Part shown: positions 31,716 through 41,316 of the stretch, piece after piece
Layout of the letters: every line of letters starts with the position of its first letter
How positions within the stretch are numbered: the stretch's first letter is position 1
Origin: Closterium sp. NIES-65
Taxonomy: Eukaryota > Streptophyta > Zygnematophyceae > Desmidiales > Closteriaceae
DNA: 64,000 bases
Reading direction: 5' to 3'
Assembly (NCBI GenBank): GCA_948144175.1
Contig: CANXME010002068.1
Coordinates: 5,227,001 to 5,291,000, forward strand
Made by a program: the position numbers and the translations under genes
Notes under the pieces: model-generated
What the model saw: the letters and a program-made list of their open reading frames with translations, nothing else
Told to the model about the DNA's origin: nothing
Database searches by the model: none

Positions 31716-34700
31716 CACCCCCATATGCAAAGTGGGGGAGAACAAGGGGTCACAAGACCAGTCAAGCAAAGCAAAGCAAAGCTCAGGGTGGATCACAAAG
31801 TCACCATTCAGTCCGAGCACAAGAGCAAGGCCACAAGGCCAGTTCACATGCAGGAGTACACACATATATATAAAGCTAGACAAGCAAGAGCAGGTATATA
31901 TATGTGACAGTACAAGTAAAGTCAAGAGGAGAGCAAGTGAGGCAAGACAGGCACAAGACCCAGCTGGGTGCAGAAGCGCTGATGGTCACAAGGCGCGAGT
32001 GCCTTGGTGAACACATCAGCAGTGTTGGCCTCAGAGGCCACGTACGCAAGCCGCAACTGTCCACGCTGCTGTAGCTCACAAGCAAGGAAGTAGCGAAGAG
32101 CAATGTGCTTCGTTCTGTACTCCAGACGCTGCTCTCGACACAAGGCCAGCATGGCCTTGTTGTCTACGTACAGCACTGGAGGAGAACGAGGCGGCTCTCC
32201 AAGATCAGTCAGCAGGTAGGTGAGCCAGCGAAGCTCCTGTGCAGCCATGGCCCCTGCGTAGATCTCAGCCTCACAACTCGAGCTGAGAACCGAAGACGAG
32301 CGAGTAGCCCGCCACGAGACAGAGCCGGAGCCAAGGCTGAAGGTGTAACCCTGTGACGACCGCTGCGTAGCCTGGTCGTCAGCCCAAGAAGCTTCCGCAT
32401 AACCTGTAAGTACCACTAGACTCCGCCCTCCAAGCACTAGCCCCATGCCCGACGTACTGCACAGGTAACGCAATACCCTCTTCGCTGCAGCCATGTGCTC
32501 TGGTCGGTGTCTCCCAGGAGCAACATAGCGTGCAAGAATGCTCAAAGGGTATGCAAGGTCAGGTCGTGTGCAGGTCATCAGGTACATGAGACAGCCAACA
32601 AGCTCTGGGTACGGGCCACTCGACTCTACGGACTCATCCGAAGGCAGAGCTGAGAGCGAGTGACGAGTAGACAGAGGAGTGGCCTGAGGCGAGGAGTACG
32701 TGAAGCCGAAGCGCTGAAGGACCTGCTGCACCATGTGTGACTGAGTCAAGGTAATGGTGCGGCGTGCTCTGTCCCGGGTGATCCGCAAGCCAAGGTAGCT
32801 GCGCAGTTCACCCAGGTCTGTGCACGTGTGTCTCTTCAGCAGCTCGGACTTCACGTAGGCGAGTCCAGCAGTGTCCGCTGTGGCAAAGACCAAGTCGTCG
32901 ACGTACACGAGGATGTAGAACGGTGGCAGTGAAGTGTCGGTGCGCAGAAACAGCGACGGGTCAGCAGTAGAAGGAGCAAACCCAAGGGCCGCAAGCGTAG
33001 TCCTCAGTGTGTCGTGCCACTCACGTGGTGCCTGGCGGAGACCGTAGACTGGCCGTCGGAGGCTCCACTGGGTGCCAGGAGGGAAAGTCCCAGTGAAGCC
33101 AGGTGGACCGCGCAGCCAGATCTCCTCGTGCAGGCTCCCCTGCAAGAACGCAGTACTGAAGTCGAGAGAGTGAAGCTCGTAGTCGCGCTGAGCGGTTATG
33201 TGCAGCAGCACCCGAAGAGTGGTCATCTTCGGGGTGGGAGAGAAGGTCTGAAAGTAGTCAACTCCCTGCCGCTGACTGAAGCCACGAGCGACGTACCGCG
33301 CCTTGAAGACAGGTGGAGAGCCCGGCGGCCGCTTCACCCTGAAGATCCACATGCCACTGACGATGTTCGCCCCAGGAGGGGGAACCGCGTCAACGTAGGT
33401 GCCTGTGGACTTCCAGGAAGCCATCTCTGCATCCATAGCTGCCTGTCACTGAGAGGAGTAGGGACCCTCTACGGCCTCCGCGTAAGAGCGCGGAGTCGGG
33501 ATGTCTAGTGCATCTGGGTCTCCCTCAGGAGCAAGCAGTACAGACGCGAGATGAGGTGAAGCAGCAGCCAGACACTGGAACTCCTCTTGCCTGTCCTTTA
33601 GGACGTCCGTGCCAAGAGCACACTCACCCCTGACGGACGGAGGACAGACAGACGCAGACTCAGCAACAAGACTAGCAGCGTAGTCTAGACGGCAGCGAGC
33701 AGCAAAGTCGACGAGCTCAGCGACAAGAGCAGACGCAGCAGCGGACTCAAAAGAGGGGCCAGTGACGACAGTAGCAAGCAGACGCGTGACAGTAGGACTG
33801 GCAGCACGAAGGGAGTCCGACTCTGGGTCGGTAAGCACAGGAAGGGAGGACTTAGGAGGAGAAGGCAAAAGGGCACGCAGAGGAGCAGTGGACGGACGCA
33901 GAGACATCCGGTGCGTGCCAGGGACAGGAGGAGGACGCGGACGCGAACCACGACCACTAGCGCGGGCAGCACGGACAGGCGACGCGAGACGAGACGCAGG
34001 CTCACGACGCTCAGCAAGACCTCCAGAAGGACCAGTGTAAGGAGAGGGAGCAGGCAGTGGGGAGGTAGGCTCCAACAGTGACTGCGACTGGACAGCCTGT
34101 GGACACTCTACCGGAGGAGAAAGACGAAGAACCTGCTGCAGAAGCGGAACAAAGTACGGCCGAGGTCGCGCGGCAGCTCCAGACTCAGCAGGGACAGCAC
34201 CAGCACCCTCAGCGGCAGCACCTGCGCCACCAACACCTCCAGCGGCAGGACCTCCAGCAGCACCAGCAGCAGAACCACCGGCAGGACAGAGAGCAGCAGA
34301 CTCAGCACCAACGCCCTCAGCAGCCCCAGCTCCAGTAGGACCCGCAGGCGTAGCACCTCCGGGACCGGCGGCACCAGTACCCTCGACGGTCGAAGAAGCT
34401 CCAGCTCCAGCAGTACGCCTCCAGCGGCGAGCAAACCATTCGCGCAACTCCTGCGGAGAGAGGGGCTCCCGCCGAGGCGCAGCACCAGGAGAAACCCCAG
34501 GCTCAGCGGCTCCAGTCATAGCACCCCCAGGCTCAGCAGCTCCAGACTCAGCACCCCCAGGCTCAGCAGCTCCAGACTCAGCACCCCCAGGCTCAGCAGC
34601 TCCAGCTCCAGTAGGACCCGCAGGCCCAGCAGCTCCGGGACCGGCAGCACCAGCACCCTCAGCAGTCGAAGGAGCTCCAGCTCCAGCAGCATGCCTCCAG

Positions 34701-35232
34701 CGGCGAGCAAACCAGTCGCGCAGCTCCTGTGGAGAGAGCGGCTCCCGCCGAGACGGAGCAACCGGAGAGCCCCCAGGTCCAGCAGTCGCAGGCTCCGCAC
34801 CTCCAGGCTCAGCACCCCCAGGCTCAGCAGCTCCTGACGTAGCACCTCCCGGCTCAGCACCCCCAGCAGCAGCACCCCCAAGCTTAGCACCCCCAGCAGC
34901 AGCACCCCCAAGCTCAGCACCCGCAGGCGTAGCACCCCCAGACTCTGCACCCGCAGCAGGACCAGACTCAGCAGCAACCTCGACTGGCTCGACTGTGTCT
35001 ACCTGGGACACACCTGAAGGGGCAGGAACCTGAGGGGGGAGGGGGTCTACCGGGGGGAGAACTGGCACCAGGAAGTCCGGTGGGGGGGGGAGGGAAGGAG
35101 TATGGTAAGGGAAGAGGCGGTAGAAGGGGACTGACTCGTCGAACGTGACGTCCTGGGAGGACTACCGTCTCGGCCACCCCTCCTTGCCCCGTCTTCGGGG
35201 CATGGCTTCCCGTGTCCTTGGCTCTGATACCA

Positions 35233-35368
35233 TGTGGATAATAGAACGAGAATGAATGAACAATGAGTGAAGTGAGTACAAATAGCAAAACCCTAATTGG
35301 GTTGTACCCCCTATGGTATACCCCACTGTAGCCTACACAACAGCATAAGCTGCATATATGTTCTGACA
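35233..35368 (-). repeat. 5' LTR of copia element B
   Basis: 136 bp, followed by TSD cttca at 35369-35373; the Met-tRNA primer site is adjacent at 35221-35232. Confidence 0.9.
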
Positions 35369-35730
35369 CTTCAGCCTTGTGATCATCAGCGGTTTTGTAC
35401 GATACTAGGTCTTGTGCATACTTGGCCTCACTTGCTCACTTCTTGACCTTGCTTGTACTGTAATCTGTCTATACGTGTACTTGCTTGTTTACCTTCATAT
35501 ATAATCTTTCATGTGAACTGGCCTTGTGGCCTTGAACTTGTGCTCAGAATGTGTGGTGACGTTGTGATCCACCCTGACCTTGCTGTGCTTTGCTTGACTG
35601 GTCTTGTGACCACTTGTTCTCCCCCACTTTGCCTATGGGAGTGTGTCAAACTTACATGCTATAGTCTGTGTAGGTTGTAGTGGGGTAGACAATATAGGGT
35701 ACAATAGCAATGCAGAGTTTTTAATGATGT

Positions 35731-37500
35731 AAGGAGTAATTTATAAGGAGGTTGTCCTAGTAAGAGCAAGAACTTAGCAGGCCATTTAATCCACTCTTGC
35801 TGTTATAACTGAAGGATCGCGTTGGATAGTATAAAGTTGCTAAGTATATAAGAGAACTATGAAGTCTCTGCAGTGACCTTGTTTATAAGGTTTGAAAGAA
35901 CAAGATGATTATAAGATAGGAGTATTATAATATAAATAGCAATCCTAGCTAGCCATGTACTCTGAGGGGTACATTCCCCTATTAACCGAATTACATTGCT
36001 ACAGTAACCACGTCTATCGCCATTCTTGACAGTTACCATATTGCATCTTGTAACTGCCTCATGCCTTCCGTTGACTGTCTTCGATTGTAGACCTTCGGGT
36101 GACCCTCTACCTTCCGCGTGCTCTATATGAGCTATCGCGGTACTGATACAGACGTCTACTTCGTTATGAAGTGACGGGAGATTGAAGAACCTTCGGGAAT
36201 GCTTATGATAACCTTTCGGTTATTCCAACACCTATTTGAGAGAACAACCCTTCTGAAGGTTTCCCCCTTTTGTACTCCCCATTCTTGCTAGTCCAGGGTC
36301 CTCGAAATCAGACATTTTTGTCTGTTTGTCTTAGTTTCCAGACGATTTTTTTCCAGTTAATCTGATTTTCAAGGAATGATTCATTTTTTCATCTGATTGA
36401 GTAGAAATGATTTTTTGTCTTCATCTGATTCATCAGAAATGTAATATATGTTTCGTCTGAAATCGAAACATGTTAGAGTACGGGGATTTCCCGCAGAACA
36501 TGCTCTGACAGGGCAAATCGGTTGTCAAAGCGTATCTGCTGTGTTGTGTAAGGTCGAATCTCTTGTGTCAGGACAAGTTTTCTATGAGTGGATGAACATG
36601 TTGCGCTCTGACGTCGCGAATCTGCCGTGTCAGTGAAAATTTGCTCTGATTAGACGAATATTTTGTGCTTTGACAGGGCGAATCTGCCGTGTTAGGGTGA
36701 TTTTGCTGAGACCAGTGAAGTGCGAATCACACCAGTTTGTACTGCGAATGAATGTGAAAGGTCCAGAAATGTCAGACTCACCTTGTTATCCCACGTGCAT
36801 CTACACGCTATAAACTCTAATTTAATTGGTCAGACAAGTTCTTTGGAAATTTCTGATGCATTAGATTCGCAAAGGCGAAATATCTGATGCATCAGACCGG
36901 CCCGAAGGGCCCGTGTGACGCATCAGGGGGGTTCAAATCCTAGCGAGGACTTTGTGCTAGTCACACTCATTCTGCTGTATGAATTGAGACAGTACATATA
37001 TTATATAAAAAACGATACATTCGTTTATGTAGGGTTACAAAGAGATCTGAAAGGTCCTAACTAGCTATGAACTCTTAAAGGTACATTCTCTTACAATAGA
37101 TGTATCGCAACTGTATGGCGTGGAAATAATCATAATCACTTAATTTTTTTCCGAAGGTAATGAACTTCAGTCATAACCATATTCAAATTTTCGCTTCCAT
37201 CGCATCCATTCGTCTTCATAATGAGTATGGTTTCACCGTGTTACGTTTAGGAATATCAGGTGTGTTCTTTATCGCTTCTCTAGCGACCTCTTCATTTCAA
37301 CAAGAATGAAGGGATAGGCAAAGGTGCATCACTAATAATTGGGCACAAGTATCTGCACTACAATCTATGCTAAAATAAGTTTATAATACTAAATTTCAAT
37401 ATGCTTTCGAGAGATAATGCTTTTGGTCTGATTGTTTAGTTCTCTAGATTATTTCTCATTAGGGGAGTATTTTTTTGCCAAGGTAAGGTAATCATAAGCA
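35731..37500. other. AT-rich region with degenerate repeats, no gene recognised
   Basis: Base composition drops sharply in GC compared with the flanks. Imperfect copies of GCTCTGAC...GCGAATCTGCCGTGTCAG recur around 36490-36720. Two stretches about 1.1 kb apart (near 35945-35985 and 37057-37097) match at roughly 78 percent and resemble copia LTR ends on the minus strand, so an old decayed element is possible. No ORF of interest. Confidence 0.35.
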
Positions 37501-37534
37501 TCAATCAAATGAGAAGATTTCTCTGTAGGAGGTT

Positions 37535-38056
37535 GTGCCGTTTCGTCTTCCGCCGTTTCGTCTCCCAATTTCCGAACTCAAACCGCACTCATCGCTCGCA
37601 AGCAACCTTTTTTCCCCAGCCGCCATTCGCGCGTTTTGTCAACCGCATTACTCCCTCCGTTTCAAGGCACTTACTAGCGAGCAATTGCACCCAGCCACCA
37701 TGAACCTCGCATGTAACCGCGCCGCGTCGCAGCTTGCTGCATGCTCCTGTGCCTCGGGATCTCCACAGGCAGACGCCAGGAGACGACGACGGGCGGAATC
37801 GTCTGATCTTAGAGCTCCGCCAGGACCTTTCAACCCATCAGACTCCTGTGAATCGGATTCATCGACTTCCCGCTTTTCCGAGCATTCCCGCAGCCTGCCT
37901 CCTCCGCTTGCCTCCGCGTACCATGGACTGCTGCGTTTGGATACGAGGGGTTGGGTCCCTAGAGTTTTCCGCGCTTACTATCCCGCCCGCCTACCTCTCG
38001 GCGTTCGTCATCCTGGCCCTCCGCCCTCCGCGGCCGACTCGCCGGTTGCATCATGA
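37535..38056 (+). CDS. Hypothetical ORF, 173 codons
   Basis: Open from a start at 37535 with an alternative ATG at 37700. The product is rich in Ser, Pro and Arg with no recognisable domain or signal peptide. The composition suits coding DNA, and it lies between AT-rich DNA and the next gene, but I have no homology support. It could be the first exon of an unrecognised gene or a chance ORF. Confidence 0.2.
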   Translation: MPFRLPPFRLPISELKPHSSLASNLFSPAAIRAFCQPHYSLRFKALTSEQLHPATMNLACNRAASQLAACSCASGSPQADARRRRRAESSDLRAPPGPFNPSDSCESDSSTSRFSEHSRSLPPPLASAYHGLLRLDTRGWVPRVFRAYYPARLPLGVRHPGPPPSAADSPVAS

Positions 38057-38520
38057 ATGATCCTGTCGCGCGCCTTCGCCGGTCCACATGCCTCGCAGAA
38101 TAATCAGAGGCAATTCCGTAAGATAACGATGGGTCTATGTGCATATATATCTCACAGAGAACGGTCGGAAGTATCAGAATTCTCGAGATTATCAATTTTC
38201 TGCCTCACGGGTTTCGTTTCTGGCCCGCCGGGAGAGCCTCTCCCATTTTGACCCTCTCCTCCCAGCCTCTGTTTTCCGTCTGCTGCAAAACGAAGGCACG
38301 GGAGCGTTGTTATTGACGGGAAAGACGGCAGCAGGAGTCGCAATCGCTTTTTTTCCCTCTATCCACTGGCAGCCATATGGCTGTAGTCAGCCTGTACCCG
38401 GCCAGTGCGTGAAGATAAATCAGCGCGGGACTGGATCCACTACAATTTCTAGCGCTACAACTGGCGTACTATTCTTGAAGTACCCGAGACATCTGGTGCT
38501 AGTATAGTTGTGATTATTCT

Positions 38521-38538
38521 ACTTGTATATATACAAGT
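38521..38538 (+). promoter_or_regulatory. Palindromic TATA element upstream of the secreted-protein gene
   Basis: ACTTGTATATATACAAGT is a perfect 18-bp palindrome with TATATATA at its centre, about 70-80 bp before the ATG at 38605. A TSS near 38555-38565 would leave a short leader. Confidence 0.4.
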
Positions 38539-38604
38539 AATAGCTGCACCTTCCATCCTCTGTGTACGCGGACCTCTTCCATCCCAGCCGCTCCCCGTGC
38601 GACC

Positions 38605-39177
38605 ATGGGCGCACACCTCTCCCCCGTGGCCATGTACTGGCGCGCTCTCTCAATGGCGCTGATGCTTGCGGGGACGACGGGGGTGGGAATTTGGGGGGTC
38701 GGGGCGCGCAGAGGAGCGGGAGTTTTGCGCCAAGGAGCGGAGTATGACGGGGACGTGCAGGTGGGGTTGAGGCAGCAGGTGGTGCGGCGGACGTTGCGAG
38801 CTGAGCAGAAGAAGGAAGAGAAGGGAGAAGTGGAGAGAAGGGAGAAGCAGAAAAGTGGTGATGACGGCGGGGAAGGGTGGAATATTAGCAGCGCCGGGAC
38901 AGAGGATGCTGCTGCTGACAGCGATGGAGTCACGATCCTGTTGGGCTCATCTTCTTATGCTGATGCTACTGCCAACGATGCCGCTGCTGCTACTGCCAAT
39001 GATGCCGCTGCTGCTACTGCCAACGATGTCGCTGCTGCTACTGCCAACGATGTCTCTGCTGCTACTGCCAACGATGCCGCTGCTGCTACTGCCAACGATG
39101 TCGCTGCTGCTACTGCCAACGATGCTGCTGCTGGCAATACTTTTGTTGGCAACGATGAAGACAACACACGTGAGGCG

Positions 39178-39212
<35 letters not shown>

Positions 39213-40838
39213 GGCCGGCAGCACCGGCGGTCTGGATCGTGCCATGCATCGGGTGCTAGCATCGGGTAGTGCGGTTGAGGCAGCATCACCATCACCACCA
39301 CTGCTGTCAACGCTGCCATCGCCCTCTCTGGGACGCCCGTTGCAGCAAGCCATTAGCCTGCCGCCAGGTGACCTGTCGCCCTGCCTCCCACCCTCCTTCT
39401 CCTTTCATCCACGTCCCCTCTTCCCCTCTCCCTCGTCCCTCCTCCCCCTTCCCTCCACCCTCCACCCCTATCCGTCCTCCCTCTCCCGTATTCCCACCTC
39501 CCTCCGCACCCTACCATGTTCTCTCACAAACTCCAACTTCCTTCCTAACGTCCCTCAGAACCTCACATCCTGCTGTGCTCCAGATCGTTCTCCTTCCAGC
39601 CTCCTTACTCGCTACCGTCCCTCTCCCTGCTTCTTTTCCTCTTCATCATCTGCGTGCTTGGTGCTCCACTCCCTCTCTCTCTCACCTCTTCCTCCACAAC
39701 CCCATCCCCCTCCTCCCTTTGAGCAGAGTGCAGGGACGGCAGTGCAAATGAAGCAGTGACGGCGAAGTCAGTGCGCTATGACTATCGCTTCCCAACCTCC
39801 TCATCCCAGCTCTCCCTGTACCCTTACGAGGTCTTTCCCGCCCTCTGTTTCCCCACACCATATCCATGCTTCTCTTCTTCCCTTATAAGGTCTCGCCACA
39901 AACACACCAGGAAAAAAATTGAAATATAGGGCGGAATCAAACAAAACTGTAAGCTCGTTTTATAATCACTCACTCCCTACTCGATGGTTTAGCGTGGCTA
40001 CTCACAAACAAGTCCTCTTTTCTCTTCCATCCCTTCTCTTTCCCCCCTATGCAAACCCCCATCTGATCACCTCACATGGTCTCTCATTCTCTACTTCTCA
40101 CCCCCATACCTCTCCACAATCCATTCCTCTATCCCACCCCCTCCCCCTCCCCCCCCCCCCCCACCCCCTCCCCCTCCCCCCCCCCCCCCACCCCCTCCAT
40201 TTCCTCCTATCCCCTCCCTCTCCCCGCCCCCTGCCCCCAACCTTCCCTGCACAGGTGACTCTGACCAACACATGTAAGCAGCGTGCCATCGCTGCCATGA
40301 GCATCAGCTTGACGGGGCTGCGCCTGCGCTCCTACATTCTCCTGCCACGCCTCCTGGTCTCAGAGCCTGACTCCCTCAGCATCGTCACAAACTACAAGGT
40401 CCAACTCCCTCACTCCTGCTCTCCCTCACTCCTTCTTTTCCTCTTGAATGCACTCTTACTCTCCTTCACTCGCTCTCTTCCTCTTTAATTCGCTCCTGCC
40501 CTCCCTCACTTGCTTGTTTCTTTACTCCTTGTCTTGAAGGTTGATTCAGCTTAGGAAGAATCATGTTCCTCCCACTGCCATTCCTTCCTTGTCCCCTCTC
40601 CCTTCTTTCTCTCCCTCTTCCTAGCTCTTCCTCCCCCTGATCTCCATCCATTCCTCCATTTCCACATTCATTTCAACTCCAACATTCTGATTCCTCCTCG
40701 CAGGTACTCCCGCCACTGGGAGAACCCGACAATGCGGTGGTCATCCCACCGGGGGGGTCCCTCAAGTTCAACTGCACTGTCGTGCTCGACCTCATTTATC
40801 CGCTCACTGTTCACGGCGCCTCATTTTCTCCCTTGTAG
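38605..40838 (+). CDS. Secreted protein gene, C-terminal domain TPD1-like
   Basis: Exon 1 starts at ATG 38605 (alternative ATG 38632) and encodes a signal peptide (MYWRALSMALMLAGTTGVGI), a Lys/Glu-rich stretch and a run of ATANDAAA octapeptides (38964-39130). Its 3' end is not fixed, somewhere near 39250-39370. Two further phase-0 exons are clear: 40255-40398 (VTLTNTCKQRAIAAMSISL, ending IVTNYK) and 40704-40838 (VLPPLGEPDN, ending PLTVHGASFSPL, stop). The string of an NTC motif, a GLRLRS turn, PPGGSLKFN and YPLTVHGASF resembles the end of TPD1-family proteins of land plants, small secreted ligands of the LRR kinase EMS1. The match is by eye and partial; some expected cysteines are not where TPD1 has them. 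An additional exon between 39370 and 40254 may exist. Confidence 0.4.
38964..39130 (+). repeat. 24-bp coding tandem repeat (ATANDAAA)
   Basis: About seven units of GCTACTGCCAACGATGCCGC plus four bases, encoding alternating ATANDAAA and ATANDVAA. In-frame length keeps the reading frame; it is followed by a CAG-type Ala/Thr run. Confidence 0.85.
39371..40254 (+). other. Intron or unassigned region of the secreted-protein gene
   Basis: Pyrimidine-rich with C runs near 40148-40190, ending in the acceptor CCTGCACAG at 40254. No further exon could be fixed here. Confidence 0.4.
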
Positions 40839-41188
40839 CTGTAGTTAGTTTGCACTGCAGACCAAGTGTAGCTTGATTATTCATGTTTTCATGGTGTCTC
40901 GTTCACATGCAGAACTCCTAGTTGTATGCATATGTTTCAGTTTCGTTCTCTCGAAGTGTATTGACGCTCGACCATGAAGCACACAAGTTATCTATTCTTT
41001 TCTGGTACCAGCCACCTCTGGAATTGCATTCCTTGCACAACACTCCCTTCAGTGGTTGGCATGGTCTAACTAGCAATTGTACTGGTAAGATGATCCTGAG
41101 ATGTAGCACGTGGAGAGGCGTGGCGCCAAAGCATTTCCAATGAATCGCGAGTCTGTTTTGACGCGCAGCTACAAATGTCATATCTCAT
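40839..41188. other. 3' flank of the secreted-protein gene, no gene seen
   Basis: Lower-GC spacer between the stop codon and the LTR of copia element I. It presumably holds the polyadenylation site; no ORF or repeat of note. Confidence 0.4.
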
Positions 41189-41316
41189 TGTCAAAGTTAT
41201 ATTGCATATGTTAGTTTAGCCTGTAGTGAGTTGCCCCCTTAGGGGTACAACATTTTCTCTCGACATTTGTCTTGTACCCCTCCCTTGACCTAATCTAGTC
41301 ATTCCTAGTTCTCACA
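41189..41316 (+). repeat. 5' LTR of copia element I
   Basis: 128 bp, TG...CA, adjacent to the primer-binding site at 41317; same family layout as the LTRs of C, F and G. Confidence 0.8.

Larger units (their letters stand above)
31580..35368 (-). mobile_element. Ty1/copia element B, both LTRs, internally reduced, nested in element A
   Basis: LTRs at 31580-31715 and 35233-35368 (136 bp, TG...CA, about four differences) are flanked by the 5-bp duplication cttca (31575-31579 and 35369-35373). The primer site TGGTATCAGAGC, matching initiator Met tRNA, lies next to the 5' LTR at 35221-35232. Parts present: Ala/Pro/Gly-rich linker (33.9-35.0), RT (32.7-33.4) and RNase H (31.95-32.6). Gag, protease and most of the integrase are not present. 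The remaining pol frame is mostly open, with about one or two breaks. A polypurine tract adjoins the 3' LTR near 31718-31740. Insertion looks recent. Confidence 0.9.
27856..35730 (+). mobile_element. Ty1/copia element A, broken, 5' part absent, interrupted by element B
   Basis: Visible parts on the plus strand: GAG-pre-integrase and integrase (27.86-28.8 kb), a Gly/Ala-rich linker (28.9-29.5), reverse transcriptase (30.1-30.9) and RNase H (31.0-31.58). After the inserted element B, the last codons and 3' non-coding region resume at 35374, with a purine/C-rich tract near 35620 and the start of a 3' LTR at 35644 (TGTCAAAC). No 5' LTR, primer site or gag is seen. It carries roughly five to ten breaks and is older than B. 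It is close kin to element C at 49.7-57.0 kb. Confidence 0.8.

Noticed and set aside
36448-36720. Repeats resembling a CRISPR array
   Set aside because: Units are diverged and unevenly spaced, and the sequence context is eukaryotic; no cas-like genes.
36930-36940. GGTTCAAATCC, a tRNA B-box match
   Set aside because: No A box, cloverleaf arms or acceptor pairing could be found around it, so a tRNA or SINE call is not supported.
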